The notes below the pieces were generated by a model. It ran no database searches and had not been told where the DNA came from. It worked only from the letters and a program-made list of their open reading frames with translations. A stretch of 64,000 bases of DNA from Mojavia pulchra JT2-VF2 (GTDB lineage: Bacteria > Cyanobacteriota > Cyanobacteriia > Cyanobacteriales > Nostocaceae): positions 69,995-133,994 of the forward strand of contig JAHHHN010000012.1 in assembly GCA_019359325.1 (NCBI GenBank). The letters run 5' to 3'. How positions within the stretch are numbered: position 1 is the stretch's first letter; each line of letters starts with the position of its first letter. Shown here in pieces: positions 9,407 through 17,774 of this stretch. The position numbers and the translations under genes are program-made.

Positions 9407-9658
9407 AAAATTCCAAATTCAAAATTATCAAATTGGTAATTATTAATTACCAATAATTTTTATGGTTGCTTATTTGTATTTTACAGGCATAAATACTGAG
9501 CAAAAATGTATATTTTATTTCAATTTTAGTTGCGAAAATTTAATATTGATCCCCCAATTCTTGGCTGAGAGTCTAAAATCTAGATGGTAGCTTCCGCAAT
9601 AGATATGTGTAACACTGGAATGCTACCTCAAGCTATTTTTTGAACGGGAGGTCAGGCA

Positions 9659-11026
9659 ATGGCTATCGCCACCATTAATCCCGCAACTGGGGAGACGCTC
9701 AAAACTTTTGAGCCGCTGAATGATACAGAAATCGCCACTAAACTCGATTTGGCAGGTCAGGCTTTTGAGCAGTACCGCAAAACTAGTTTTACTGAGCGAT
9801 CGCACGCTCTGCAAAAAGCCGCGGAAATTTTAGAGCAAGAAAAAGCAGAATTTGCTAAAGTGATGACTCTGGAAATGGGTAAGCCTTTAAAGGCTGCGAT
9901 CGCTGAAGTAGAAAAATGCGCTCTTGTCTGCCGTTACTACGCCGAACACGCCGCCGACTTTCTTGCTGATGTTTCTGTGGAAACCGATGCTAGTAAAAGT
10001 TTTGTGCGCTACCAGCCATTAGGTGTAATTCTTGCAGTCATGCCGTGGAATTTTCCCTTTTGGCAAGTGTTCCGTTTTGCAGCGCCGGCACTAATGGCAG
10101 GGAATGTTGGTTTACTTAAACACGCTTCCAATGTGCCCCAATGTGCCTTAGCTATTGAAGATATTTTTCGACGGGCAGGTTTTGGGCAAGGTGTATTTCA
10201 AACTTTGTTGATCGGTGCTGCCAAAGTTGCTGATTTAATGGCTGATGATCGGATCAAAGCCGCTACCTTAACAGGAAGTGAACCAGCAGGCGCATCTTTA
10301 GCTGTTGCAGCTGGCAAACAAATAAAAAAAACCGTCCTGGAATTAGGAGGAAGCGATCCGTTCATTGTGTTAGAAAGTGCTGATATAGAGGCAGCAGTTG
10401 TCACAGCTACTACAGCAAGAATGTTGAATAACGGGCAATCTTGTATAGCAGCGAAACGCTTCATTGTGGCAGAAGCGATCGCTGATAAATTTGAAAAGCT
10501 GTTATTAGACAAATTCTTGGCATTAAAAGTTGGCGATCCCATGCAACCAGACACCGACTTAGGCCCATTGGCGACCCCGGATATTCTCCAGGATTTAGAC
10601 CAACAAGTGCAAGCTGCTGTAGCAAGTGGTGGCAGAATTCTCACGGGTGGACATCCGTTATCAGATCGTCCTGGTAATTTCTATACAGCGACGATAGTTA
10701 CAGATATTCCCCAAAATAGTCCAATTGCCCAAGAAGAATTCTTTGGCCCAGTGGCCTTATTATTCCGCGTCCCGGATATCGATGCAGCTATTCAACTAGC
10801 GAATAACATACCCTTTGGCTTGGGTGCAAGTGCTTGGACAAAAAATGACCAAGAACGCGATCGCCTAATTGAAGAAATCGAAGCCGGTTCGGTCTTTATC
10901 AACGGTATGGTAAAATCCGATCCCCGCTTGCCCTTCGGTGGTATCAAGCGTTCTGGGTATGGCAGAGAATTGAGTATCCAAGGTATACATGAGTTTGTCA
11001 ATGTTAAAACTGTGTGGGTTAAATAA
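9659..11026 (+). CDS. gabD: Succinate-semialdehyde dehydrogenase, NAD(P)-dependent
   Basis: Oxidises succinic semialdehyde to succinate. It is an aldehyde dehydrogenase of 455 residues with catalytic Cys262 (NNGQSCIAAKRF), general-base Glu228 (LELGGSDPF) and Asn131 in the oxyanion region (MPWNFPFW). The short N-terminus and MAIATINPATGE opening match the cyanobacterial SSADH of the alternative TCA cycle. The next gene, same direction, encodes the matching 2-oxoglutarate decarboxylase, so together they convert 2-oxoglutarate to succinate in place of 2-oxoglutarate dehydrogenase. The start follows GGGAGG at good spacing. The 201-base gap to the next gene is filled by heptamer repeats. Confidence 0.93.
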   Translation: MAIATINPATGETLKTFEPLNDTEIATKLDLAGQAFEQYRKTSFTERSHALQKAAEILEQEKAEFAKVMTLEMGKPLKAAIAEVEKCALVCRYYAEHAADFLADVSVETDASKSFVRYQPLGVILAVMPWNFPFWQVFRFAAPALMAGNVGLLKHASNVPQCALAIEDIFRRAGFGQGVFQTLLIGAAKVADLMADDRIKAATLTGSEPAGASLAVAAGKQIKKTVLELGGSDPFIVLESADIEAAVVTATTARMLNNGQSCIAAKRFIVAEAIADKFEKLLLDKFLALKVGDPMQPDTDLGPLATPDILQDLDQQVQAAVASGGRILTGGHPLSDRPGNFYTATIVTDIPQNSPIAQEEFFGPVALLFRVPDIDAAIQLANNIPFGLGASAWTKNDQERDRLIEEIEAGSVFINGMVKSDPRLPFGGIKRSGYGRELSIQGIHEFVNVKTVWVK

Positions 11027-11028
11027 TT

Positions 11029-11212
11029 AGGGATTGGGGATCGGGTATAGGGTACTGGGGATCGGGTATTGGGTACTGGGTACTGGGGATTGGTGATTGG
11101 GTATTAGGAAAGATTTTTCTTAATCCCTAATCCCTAGTCCCTAATCCCTAGTCCCCAGTCCCTAGTCCCCAATCCCTAGTCCTCAGCCCCCAGTTCCTAG
11201 TCCCTAGCCCCT
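11029..11212. repeat. Heptanucleotide tandem repeat, two opposed arms
   Basis: The first half is G-rich (GGGTACT/GGGGATC-type units). The second half (11122-11212) is thirteen 7-bp units of the form AATCCCT/AGTCCCT/AGTCCCC. The arms are imperfect complements and could fold into a long stem. This is the short tandemly repeated repetitive (STRR) type known from heterocystous cyanobacteria. Confidence 0.85.
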
Positions 11213-11227
11213 ATTGAGGAAATCAAA

Positions 11228-12871
11228 ATGAATACGGCAGATTTGTTGGTACAGTGTTTAGAAAATGAAGGAGTAGAATATGTTTTTGGACTTCCAGGTG
11301 AAGAAAACCTACACGTTTTAGAAGCCCTAAAACATTCTTCTATTAAATTTATTACTACTCGTCACGAACAAGGCGCGGCATTTATGGCCGATGTCTATGG
11401 ACGCCTGACCGGAAAAGCAGGTGTTTGTCTTTCTACTCTTGGCCCTGGAGCAACAAATTTAATGACTGGGGTAGCAGATGCTAACCTCGATGGTGCGCCT
11501 TTAGTTGCTATTACCGGGCAAGTGGGAACAGATAGAATGCACATCGAATCCCATCAATATTTGGATTTGGTGGCAATGTTTGCACCTGTAACTAAGTGGA
11601 ATAAACAAATTGTCCGCCCAAGTATTACACCAGAAGTTGTCCGCAAAGGATTTAAGCTAGCACAAACCGAAAAACCAGGTGCAGTTCACATCGATTTGCC
11701 AGAAAATATTGCCGCTATGCCAGTAGAAGGCAAACCCTTGCATAAGGATAATATTCAAAAAACTTATGCAGCTTTTGCTAGCATTCGGGCAGCAGCAGCA
11801 GCAATTTCTCAGGCAGTTAATCCGTTAATCTTAGTAGGAAATGGGGCTATTCGTGCCCAAGCTAGTGATGCGGTAACGCAATTTACTACTCAGATGAATA
11901 TTCCCGTTGCCAATACTTTTATGGGCAAGGGCGTTATTCCTTATACTCATCACTTAGCTTTGTGGTCAGTAGGCTTACAGCAACGAGATTTTATTACTTG
12001 TGGTTTTGATAACACAGATTTAGTAATTGCTATTGGCTATGATTTAATCGAGTTTTCTCCAAAAAAATGGAATCCAGAAGGCAAGATTCCAATTGTTCAT
12101 ATTGCAGCTCTTTCGGCTGAAGTTGATAGTAGTTACATTCCCAGCGTTGAAGTCGTAGGAGATATTTCTGATTCCCTATTTGAAATCCTCAAGTTGGCAG
12201 ATAGACAGGGCAAATCAAATCCCTACGCTATCAGCTTACGGACGAATATTCGTGAAGATTACGAATACCATGCCCATGATGATGGGTTTCCTATTAAGCC
12301 GCAAAAGATAATTTATGATTTACGCCAGGTAATGGGCCCTGATGATATTGTCATTTCTGATGTCGGCGCACATAAAATGTGGCTGGCTCGACATTATCAT
12401 TGTCATAGCCCCAATACTTGCATTATTTCCAATGGCTTTGCGGCGATGGGTATTGCTATTCCTGGCGCTTTAGCAGCAAAACTCGTTCATCCTAACCGCA
12501 AAGTAGTGGCTGCAACTGGTGATGGTGGTTTTATGATGAATTGCCAGGAATTAGAAACTGCTTTGCGTGTCGGTACTCCCTTTGTCACCTTGATTTTTAA
12601 TGATGGTGGCTACGGTTTAATTGAGTGGAAGCAAGAAAATCATTTTGGCCCAGGAAACTCATCTTTTGTTCATTTTAGTAATCCCGATTTCGTTAAATTA
12701 GCCGAAAGCATGGGTTTAAAAGGTTACCGTGTTGAATCTGCTACTGATTTAATTCCTGTCCTCAAAGAAGCCTTAGCTCAAGATGTACCCGCGGTGATTG
12801 ATTGTCCTGTAGACTACCGCGAAAATCGCCGCTTTACACGTAAAGCCGGTGAGTTAAATTGTGCGGTGTAA
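11228..12871 (+). CDS. 2-oxoglutarate decarboxylase (ThDP enzyme, acetolactate-synthase-like)
   Basis: Decarboxylates 2-oxoglutarate to succinic semialdehyde, the first step of the cyanobacterial TCA bypass. It has 547 residues in the usual Pyr, central and PP domains. Catalytic Glu47 lies in TTRHEQGAAFMADVYGR, and the ThDP-Mg motif GDGGFMMNCQE is followed by NDGGYG. By sequence alone it would be labelled acetolactate synthase large subunit. Its pairing with SSADH, and the known Synechococcus PCC 7002 pair (described by Zhang and Bryant), argue for 2-oxoglutarate decarboxylase. No FAD/herbicide-site regulatory subunit gene is nearby. The start codon follows TTGAGGA, a clear ribosome-binding site. 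Confidence 0.87.
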   Translation: MNTADLLVQCLENEGVEYVFGLPGEENLHVLEALKHSSIKFITTRHEQGAAFMADVYGRLTGKAGVCLSTLGPGATNLMTGVADANLDGAPLVAITGQVGTDRMHIESHQYLDLVAMFAPVTKWNKQIVRPSITPEVVRKGFKLAQTEKPGAVHIDLPENIAAMPVEGKPLHKDNIQKTYAAFASIRAAAAAISQAVNPLILVGNGAIRAQASDAVTQFTTQMNIPVANTFMGKGVIPYTHHLALWSVGLQQRDFITCGFDNTDLVIAIGYDLIEFSPKKWNPEGKIPIVHIAALSAEVDSSYIPSVEVVGDISDSLFEILKLADRQGKSNPYAISLRTNIREDYEYHAHDDGFPIKPQKIIYDLRQVMGPDDIVISDVGAHKMWLARHYHCHSPNTCIISNGFAAMGIAIPGALAAKLVHPNRKVVAATGDGGFMMNCQELETALRVGTPFVTLIFNDGGYGLIEWKQENHFGPGNSSFVHFSNPDFVKLAESMGLKGYRVESATDLIPVLKEALAQDVPAVIDCPVDYRENRRFTRKAGELNCAV

Positions 12872-12931
12872 AGAAGTTTAAGTGATGAGTCGGTAGTTAA
12901 CTATAGCTCCTTAAATTTCATCAACGAGTCC

Positions 12932-13090
12932 AGAACTTACGCACTCAGATCCCCCAACCCCCTTAGAAAGGGGCAGCCCTGCGCCCTTGCGGGTTAAGCG
13001 ACTCCCTCAGTGGCGTGGCTTTAGACGTTCCCCCCTTAAAAAGGGGGGCTAGGGGGGATCGGGGTTTCAGGCTTGAGTGCGTAAGTCCTA
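12932..13090. mobile_element. Small non-autonomous element with ACTTACGCACT ends
   Basis: Left end AGAACTTACGCACTCA and right end TGAGTGCGTAAGTCCT are inverted repeats with one mismatch over 16 bp. GAGTCC lies directly outside each end and may be a target duplication, although it also resembles the neighbouring minisatellite unit. The interior holds CCCCCT/AGGGGG stretches and a segment resembling other nested repeats. No ORF. Confidence 0.6.
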
Positions 13091-13173
13091 GAGTCCTAAA
13101 TACTCATTAACGAGGTTCTAATACTCGTAGACGCAATTCTAATATTCGTCTACGAGTTTTATTTATTCATCCA

Positions 13174-13488
13174 CGAGTCTTTTATACTCGTGAGCGAGTC
13201 TTTTATACTCGTGAGCGAGCCTTTTATACTCGTGAGCGAGTCTTTTATACTCGTCAATGAGTCTTTGATACTCGTGAGCGAGTCTTTTATACTCGTCAAT
13301 GAGTCTTTGATACTCGTCAACGAGTCTTTGATACTCGTCAATGAGTCTTTGATACTCGTCAACGAGTCTTTGATACTCGTCAATGAGTCTTTGATACTCG
13401 TCAACGAGTCTTTTATACTCGTGAATGAGTCTTTGATACTCGTCAACGAGTCTTTTATACTCGCGGACGAGTCTTTTATACTCGTGAG
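13174..13488. repeat. 21-bp minisatellite, 15 units
   Basis: Fifteen contiguous 21-bp units of consensus CGAGTCTTTTATACTCGTGAG, with variants at the third-last to first bases (TCAA/TGAG) and T/G at unit position 10. At each junction CTCG...CGAG can form a small hairpin with a 4-base loop. Because 21 is divisible by 3, both strands stay open in some frames (a TSIKDSL heptapeptide on the minus strand), but I see no other coding evidence. Degenerate units extend upstream to about 13105. The array abuts the 3' end of the minus-strand membrane-protein gene. Confidence 0.93.
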
Positions 13489-13505
13489 CGAAATAGCATC
13501 CTAAA

Positions 13506-13817
13506 TCAAGACTCTGCTTCTAATGCCCGTGCAGCTTTATCTAGCCTATCATTGCTATCTTTTGCCAGTTTTAGCCATGAAGCTGTAACACTAGCATAAA
13601 TTCCACCTCCTGCGGCTGTGATAGTTCCAGCGGAAATGTTGCCAGAAAACAGTAGCATAATACCAGCGAAACCTGCGATCGCACTAATCGTTGTCATTGC
13701 AAAAGCAAGGTTAAATGCTGCACTAGCTTGGCGGAGTCTTTCCTGATAAATGCTGTGGCGTTCCTGGTAATTTAGATTCACAGAGATGTTTGTTTCATCT
13801 TGGTTTTGGTTATGCAT
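13506..13817 (-). CDS. CyanoTRADD-associated two-transmembrane protein
   Basis: 103-residue protein with a hydrophilic N-terminus and an ERLRQASAAFNLAFAMT helix leading into two hydrophobic hairpin segments (ISAIAGFAGIMLLFSG and ITAAGGGIYASVTASWL). It ends in a LAKDSNDRLDKAARALE tail. The pattern matches the cyanobacterial TRADD-N-associated two-TM domain, described as a membrane effector module in multicomponent conflict systems. Here it is a stand-alone short form. A purine-rich GGAAGGGC precedes the start. The gene on its 5' side is a broken HTH of the kind fused to NB-ARC-type ATPases, which fits an eroded defence locus. Confidence 0.72.
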   Translation of the reverse strand: MHNQNQDETNISVNLNYQERHSIYQERLRQASAAFNLAFAMTTISAIAGFAGIMLLFSGNISAGTITAAGGGIYASVTASWLKLAKDSNDRLDKAARALEAES

Positions 13818-14006
13818 ATTGCTTGCCCTTCCAATGAACTCTACAATCTATTAAAATCGGGCACTAGGTGAGAACATAGCTGAGTGATAGCTGAGTTTTA
13901 GTGGATTTGTTAGGTGATTTGTCGTCTTGGTAGAGTTTAGTGTATTAGGCTGTTGTAGTTACTACCCTACAATTAACTTTGAATTGGTATTAATAAATGA
14001 GGCGTG

Positions 14007-14200
14007 ATGGCGCGATCGCTTCGGGTAGCCCCAGAGTATATTAAAAAAGTTAAGTCAGCACTTTTGCGTAATGGCTATCCCAGCCAGCAGTCATTAGCTG
14101 ATGCAGTAGGGATTTCTCTATCCACCGTTAAAAACTGTACCGTTATGATGATCCTTTTGAAGCTGCTGTGCCTTTGGAAGATTGGGAATTTAATAATTAA
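14007..14200 (+). pseudogene. Truncated HTH of a cyanobacterial NB-ARC/WD40-type protein
   Basis: The first 40 codons read MARSLRVAPEYIKKVKSAL then NGYPSQQSLADAVGISLSTV, the N-terminal helix-turn-helix found at the start of large Nostocales NB-ARC, AAA or WD40 signalling proteins. After STVKN the frame loses similarity. A different frame then reads YDDPFEAAVPLEDWEF and stops at 14200. This looks like an internal deletion that joined the head of one reading frame to the tail of another. The product is not expected to work. Confidence 0.68.
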
Positions 14201-14300
14201 TAATTTAATTTGACATTTTTGCGTTGGGAAGGAGATTGCTAGCCTACGGGAAGGCTTCGCCTACATTCCGCTGGCGCTTTATTCGCAATGACAAAGATTC

Positions 14301-14375
14301 TGTCATTGCGAGCGAAGCGAAGCAATCGCAAGGGTTGGGATTGCTTCGCTTCACTACGTTACGCTCGCAATGACA
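14301..14375. repeat. Dispersed palindromic repeat (TGTCATTGCGAGCG family)
   Basis: The exact ends TGTCATTGCGAGCG and CGCTCGCAATGACA enclose two GAAGC(A)AATC-type arms, giving a long hairpin. Related copies lie near 14785, 45868 and 54071. It looks like a REP/MITE-type extragenic repeat with no coding role. Confidence 0.75.
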
Positions 14376-14431
14376 ATAGGTTATTTACTCAGTTAAGATT
14401 GTCAAAATTATCAAATATTTGGCATAGCTCA

Positions 14432-14719
14432 ATGAGTAAACAATATTATCTATACATGATGACTAATAAACATAACAGTGTGCTTTATACAGGAGTAACC
14501 AACGATTTGCAAAGAAGGATTTACGAACATAAATCAAAATTGGTAGAGGGATTTACCAAAAAATACAATATTACAAAGTTAGTGTATTACGAAATTTTTG
14601 AGGATGCCTATACAGCGATTAGTAGAGAAAAGCAGATTAAAGCTGGCTCTAGGCAAAAGAAGATTGATTTAGTTAATAGTTTCAATAAAGAATGGAAAGA
14701 TTTATATGATGAATTGTAA
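14432..14719 (+). CDS. GIY-YIG nuclease-domain protein
   Basis: 95-residue single-domain protein of the small GIY-YIG (YhbQ/UvrC-N-like) family. It shows YYLYMMTN, then VLYTGVTNDLQRRIYEHK, with the catalytic Tyr/Arg of the motif and the conserved YYEIFEDAYTAISREKQIK helix, followed by a basic tail. The Glu normally in the last catalytic helix (SREKQIK) is present. The function in such free-standing proteins is unproven; DNA repair or mobile DNA have been proposed. I chose the start at MSKQYYLY because the ATG-initiated extension upstream is made of the dispersed palindromic repeat. Confidence 0.85.
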   Translation: MSKQYYLYMMTNKHNSVLYTGVTNDLQRRIYEHKSKLVEGFTKKYNITKLVYYEIFEDAYTAISREKQIKAGSRQKKIDLVNSFNKEWKDLYDEL

Positions 14720-14784
14720 ATTATAGGTTATGTGATCGCACTTTTGTCATCTCAGTTATGGCGATTGCTTCGTCGTTCCTATGC

Positions 14785-14864
14785 TGTCATTGCGAACGAA
14801 GTGAAACAATCCCAACTCCCTACAAGTCATAGCGATTGCTTCGTCGTTCCTCCTCGCAATGACA
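14785..14864. repeat. Dispersed palindromic repeat (TGTCATTGCGA family)
   Basis: Opens TGTCATTGCGAACGAAGTGAAACAAT and closes with CGCAATGACA, with GATTGCTTCGTCGTTCCTCC inside. A further degraded copy continues to about 14990 (GTCATTGCGTTCGCC... GAAGTGAAGCAATCCCAG). Open frames here are by-products of the repeat, so the 14720-15024 gap holds no gene. Confidence 0.68.
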
Positions 14865-15024
14865 GTGTGAGTCATTGCGTTCGCCCTTGGCGTTCCCGTT
14901 CCCCGAAGGGGTTGCCGAAGGCTAGGGTACGAAGTGAAGCAATCCCAGCCTTTGCACTTCACCAGGGTAATGTTACATTCTCAATGACATAGTTAATTTC
15001 AGCGTCAACCCAAACCGGGAAACT

Positions 15025-15348
15025 ATGGCATCGCCAAACATACTCCGCAACGCCTACACCGATGCACCTGAGCAGCACCCCAACTTAATACTGGGTAGTC
15101 TACAACTGCTGTTCTGGCTATTCTTCCGTCCCGCAGCTTGGCGAAACCACCTCAAACGCATTGACCCCACTTTAAACACCGATATCTCTTTAATTGACTT
15201 TATAAGACAAGGCAGATGGTGGAATTTTGCTCTGTGGCGACTGCTAATTCAAGGATATATAATACTGCCTCTTATAGTTAATTTAACGGTTGGCTTATAC
15301 AAATTCTCTATGAAGTTACAATTCTTTCCCGCCCAGCGTAAACATTGA
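15025..15348 (+). CDS. Hypothetical membrane-associated protein, possibly truncated
   Basis: 107 residues of unknown function. A hydrophilic start (MASPNILRNAYTDAPEQHPN) is followed by a hydrophobic LILGSLQLLFWLFF, a basic AAWRNHLKRI turn, then another membrane-like stretch LLIQGYIILPLIVNLTVGLY. The ATG follows a purine-rich GGGA. The last 41 bases overlap the 3' end of the convergent fdhD gene, which is unusual. The style resembles the N-terminal region of large cyanobacterial membrane proteins, so this may be a stump whose remainder was lost. I do not recognise the family. Confidence 0.5.
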   Translation: MASPNILRNAYTDAPEQHPNLILGSLQLLFWLFFRPAAWRNHLKRIDPTLNTDISLIDFIRQGRWWNFALWRLLIQGYIILPLIVNLTVGLYKFSMKLQFFPAQRKH

Positions 15349-16147
15349 ATCGCTCTCCCCGCAAGAATCCAATTAAGGTGATGCCAAACTCCTGAGCAAT
15401 GGAAACAGCCAAACTACTAGGAGCAGAAATAGAACAAACAATCGGTATCCCTGCAACGGTAGATTTTTGCAAAATCTCAAAGCTAGAACGTCCACTAACC
15501 ATAACAATATGATTATTTAACGGCAACTCGTTAGCAAGTAAAGCTGAACCAATCAATTTATCTACGGCATTGTGACGCCCAATATCCTCTTGCAAGTTTA
15601 ATAGTTGCCCTTGAGCATCAAACACAGCGGCAGCGTGCAAACCTCCTGTAGCGGTAAAGATACCTTGAGCAGCCCGGAGTTTTTCAGGTAAGCTGTAAAT
15701 AATCTCAGGCGTGACTGTTGGATGTGGGGGAATTATGGAACAACCCCGCAAATGCAAAGCCTCAAGGTTGGCTTTACCGCAAACTCCACAAGCACTATTA
15801 ATGTAAAAGTGACGCTCTAAAGGCTGTAAATCTGCAATCAATCCTTGCCGTAGTTGTACGTTTACAATGTTGTAGCGCTGCTCACCATCGACGGCATCAT
15901 CTACACAATAGCTCATGCGTTGGATATCTTCTCTAGAGTTAATGACTCCCTCACCGTAGAGAAAACCAGCAGCTAATTCAAAATCTGCTCCTGGTGTTCG
16001 CATGGTAACGGCTATGGTGCGATTTTGAGAAACTAAGCGAATTTCTAAAGGTTCTTCGGTGGTGAGATAATCTGAGCGCGATCGCACTTTGCCATTTTCT
16101 ACCACCCAGACAGTAGCTTTGGTCTTGCTTCCAAAAGGCTTAGTCAT
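15308..16147 (-). CDS. fdhD: Formate dehydrogenase accessory sulfurtransferase FdhD
   Basis: Carries sulfur from a cysteine desulfurase to the molybdenum cofactor of formate-dehydrogenase-type enzymes. The 279-residue length is normal. The key CxxC is present in INSACGVCGKAN, and other family hallmarks are visible: FELAAGFLYGEGVI, FTATGGLHAAA, DIGRHNAVDKLIG and VMVSGRSSFEI. The C-terminus GFLRGERFNVYAG is also typical. No formate dehydrogenase structural gene lies in the window, so its client is elsewhere. It is transcribed away from the alpha/beta hydrolase gene. Confidence 0.94.
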   Translation of the reverse strand: MTKPFGSKTKATVWVVENGKVRSRSDYLTTEEPLEIRLVSQNRTIAVTMRTPGADFELAAGFLYGEGVINSREDIQRMSYCVDDAVDGEQRYNIVNVQLRQGLIADLQPLERHFYINSACGVCGKANLEALHLRGCSIIPPHPTVTPEIIYSLPEKLRAAQGIFTATGGLHAAAVFDAQGQLLNLQEDIGRHNAVDKLIGSALLANELPLNNHIVMVSGRSSFEILQKSTVAGIPIVCSISAPSSLAVSIAQEFGITLIGFLRGERFNVYAGRERIVTS

Positions 16148-16218
16148 TCTGTGATTTCTGACGGTTAAATCAACAATATGTCATCTGCTAGATTCGATCG
16201 GCTGACTGAGTTAAGACA

Positions 16219-17268
16219 ATGATAAGTATATGCCGAAGTACGACAAGTAACCAAATGACAGTTAGCATTCAGAAGATAACAGAGAGCTTGGAGCAAGTTC
16301 ATAAATCAGAGTCTGCATTTGGACTCAAGAACGAAGCCTGCCGTTCAAAGTTTTTTGTTCATCCTCACTCTACATCAAAAGTTTGTCTGTTTTTGCATGG
16401 TTTTACAGCAGGGCCCTATCAATTTGAACCACTCGGTAAAGCCTTATTTGATGCAGGATATAACGTTCTGGTTCCTTTACAACCTGGCCATGGACGCTCA
16501 GGCGACTGGAACCGCCAAAATCCCCCACCACTACCAACAGATATTCAGACTTATCAACAATTTGTGCTGGAGTGGTTGCAGATTGCCAAAATGCTAGGTC
16601 AACAAGTTGTAGTCGGTGGATTATCAACGGGTGGAACCTTAGCTGCTTGGTTAGCTTTGGAGCATCCCCAGGAGATTGAGCGTGCATTATTATTCGCGCC
16701 TTATTTGGGGAGCCATCATTCACTATTTGATCGACTGATCAAAACTCTGCCAATTTACTTTGAATGGTTCAATAAAGACGCACCTGGCAATTTTGGCTAT
16801 AAAGGTTTCCGGCTGCCGGCATTACGGATATTTCTGGAATTGGGAGAGCAGGTTTTAAAACAGGCTCAAAAGAGTGTTTCTGCTCCTAGTTTAATTGTAT
16901 GTAGCGAGAGCGATCGCGCTGTTAGTCGTTCTAAACAGCAAGAGTTTTTCAAAATGGTACTCAAGCAGCAACCAAAATCCTGGTATTACTGCTTTGATGA
17001 TTCGCTCAACATTGAACACCGGATGATGACAAAACTCGAAGACAATGATTATGAGGAGCTGGTGATTACCCTTGCCAAAGCATTTGTTGATAGTGATTTA
17101 ACTTGGGCACAGTTTCAGCAAATGGCAAGGTGGATAGCGCAGGGAGAAGCTTATGACCAGATCCAGCGACAATTAAACCTTGATGGTCAAGCTTCCCAAC
17201 AGCTATCTGCAATGATGACTCAACGTTTTGGTTGCGATCATCTCAAGTGCATCAATCCATCTAAATGA
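16219..17268 (+). CDS. Alpha/beta hydrolase (carboxylesterase-like)
   Basis: Soluble serine hydrolase of about 349 residues. The oxyanion region is LFLHGFTAGPYQFEPL, and the nucleophile elbow is GLSTGG (Ser in G-x-S-x-G), followed by a hydrophobic AAWLALEHP helix. A late Asp (CSESDRAVS) and His (NIEHRMMT) can complete the triad. The opening HGFTAGPYQF and PLQPGHGRSGDW loops resemble monoacylglycerol lipase/EstD-type carboxylesterases. The C-terminal 60 residues (FQQMARWIAQGEAYDQIQ) are an extra helical tail with no known role. An alternative start at 16255 is possible. The substrate cannot be inferred. Confidence 0.85.
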   Translation: MISICRSTTSNQMTVSIQKITESLEQVHKSESAFGLKNEACRSKFFVHPHSTSKVCLFLHGFTAGPYQFEPLGKALFDAGYNVLVPLQPGHGRSGDWNRQNPPPLPTDIQTYQQFVLEWLQIAKMLGQQVVVGGLSTGGTLAAWLALEHPQEIERALLFAPYLGSHHSLFDRLIKTLPIYFEWFNKDAPGNFGYKGFRLPALRIFLELGEQVLKQAQKSVSAPSLIVCSESDRAVSRSKQQEFFKMVLKQQPKSWYYCFDDSLNIEHRMMTKLEDNDYEELVITLAKAFVDSDLTWAQFQQMARWIAQGEAYDQIQRQLNLDGQASQQLSAMMTQRFGCDHLKCINPSK

Positions 17269-17774
17269 CCATTTTTGAATTCAAAATGCAAATTCGTAGC
17301 TAGCTAAAAAATAGCGATCGCTCTGATGCTAGCCATCAAACTCTTGTGAAGAGAGCATTTTTCTCTACCTATTTTTTAGACTCACCGCAAGCTTATCCTT
17401 TAAGTTACAAAATCATCCAAAGTTTGATTCTTAGACGGCGTATTAGTAACCAAATCTTCGACATCATCAAACCACATACACTGCCACACCAGCCTGTCAC
17501 TATGATTAGAGAAAATCTCCTATCAAAAGTCGCAGTCGCTAGAATTGTCCCTATGATCAATACTTGGGTTTGCTTCCAGACTCTGGTTGAGAAAAGCGTT
17601 GAGACTATAGCTATCAATTTGCATTTCCAGAAGGTCGTAGTACAATAAAGATCGCCATTTGAGTACAGATTACGTTAGTACAATTAGTCAGCAACCACTA
17701 CCGTTAAGTTTAATTAAATCCCTGAAATTTGAACAACTACAACAAGCATTACAATAAAGATTAGGAATCAAAAA
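17269..17774. other. Gene-poor gap, possible degraded coding traces
   Basis: Open frames of about 100 codons (plus, 17346-17648) and 70 codons (minus) lack recognisable features or ribosome sites. A short frame ending at 17757 (TDYVSTISQQPLPL, then KFEQLQQAL) looks like the tail of a lost protein. I would not annotate any of these as genes. Confidence 0.4.

Noticed and set aside
11228-12871. Acetolactate synthase large subunit
   Set aside because: Adjacent SSADH and the known cyanobacterial gene pair favour 2-oxoglutarate decarboxylase; no small regulatory subunit is nearby.
13159-13504. Open frames on both strands giving heptapeptide-repeat proteins
   Set aside because: They follow from a 21-bp repeat (a multiple of 3) without stop codons. 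There is no ribosome site, no non-repeat coding part and no family similarity.
14288-14431. Longer N-terminus for the GIY-YIG protein
   Set aside because: The extra 48 codons are translated from a dispersed palindromic repeat (RAKRSNRKGWDCFASLR), a typical false extension.
14732-14992. 86-codon frame on plus and 68-codon frame on minus
   Set aside because: Both lie wholly within dispersed palindromic repeats and have the usual repeat-derived composition (NEVKQSQ, SLRQPLRGTG).
17346-17648. 100-codon plus-strand ORF
   Set aside because: No recognisable domain or ribosome site, and a 70-codon minus-strand frame overlaps it; neither is convincing.
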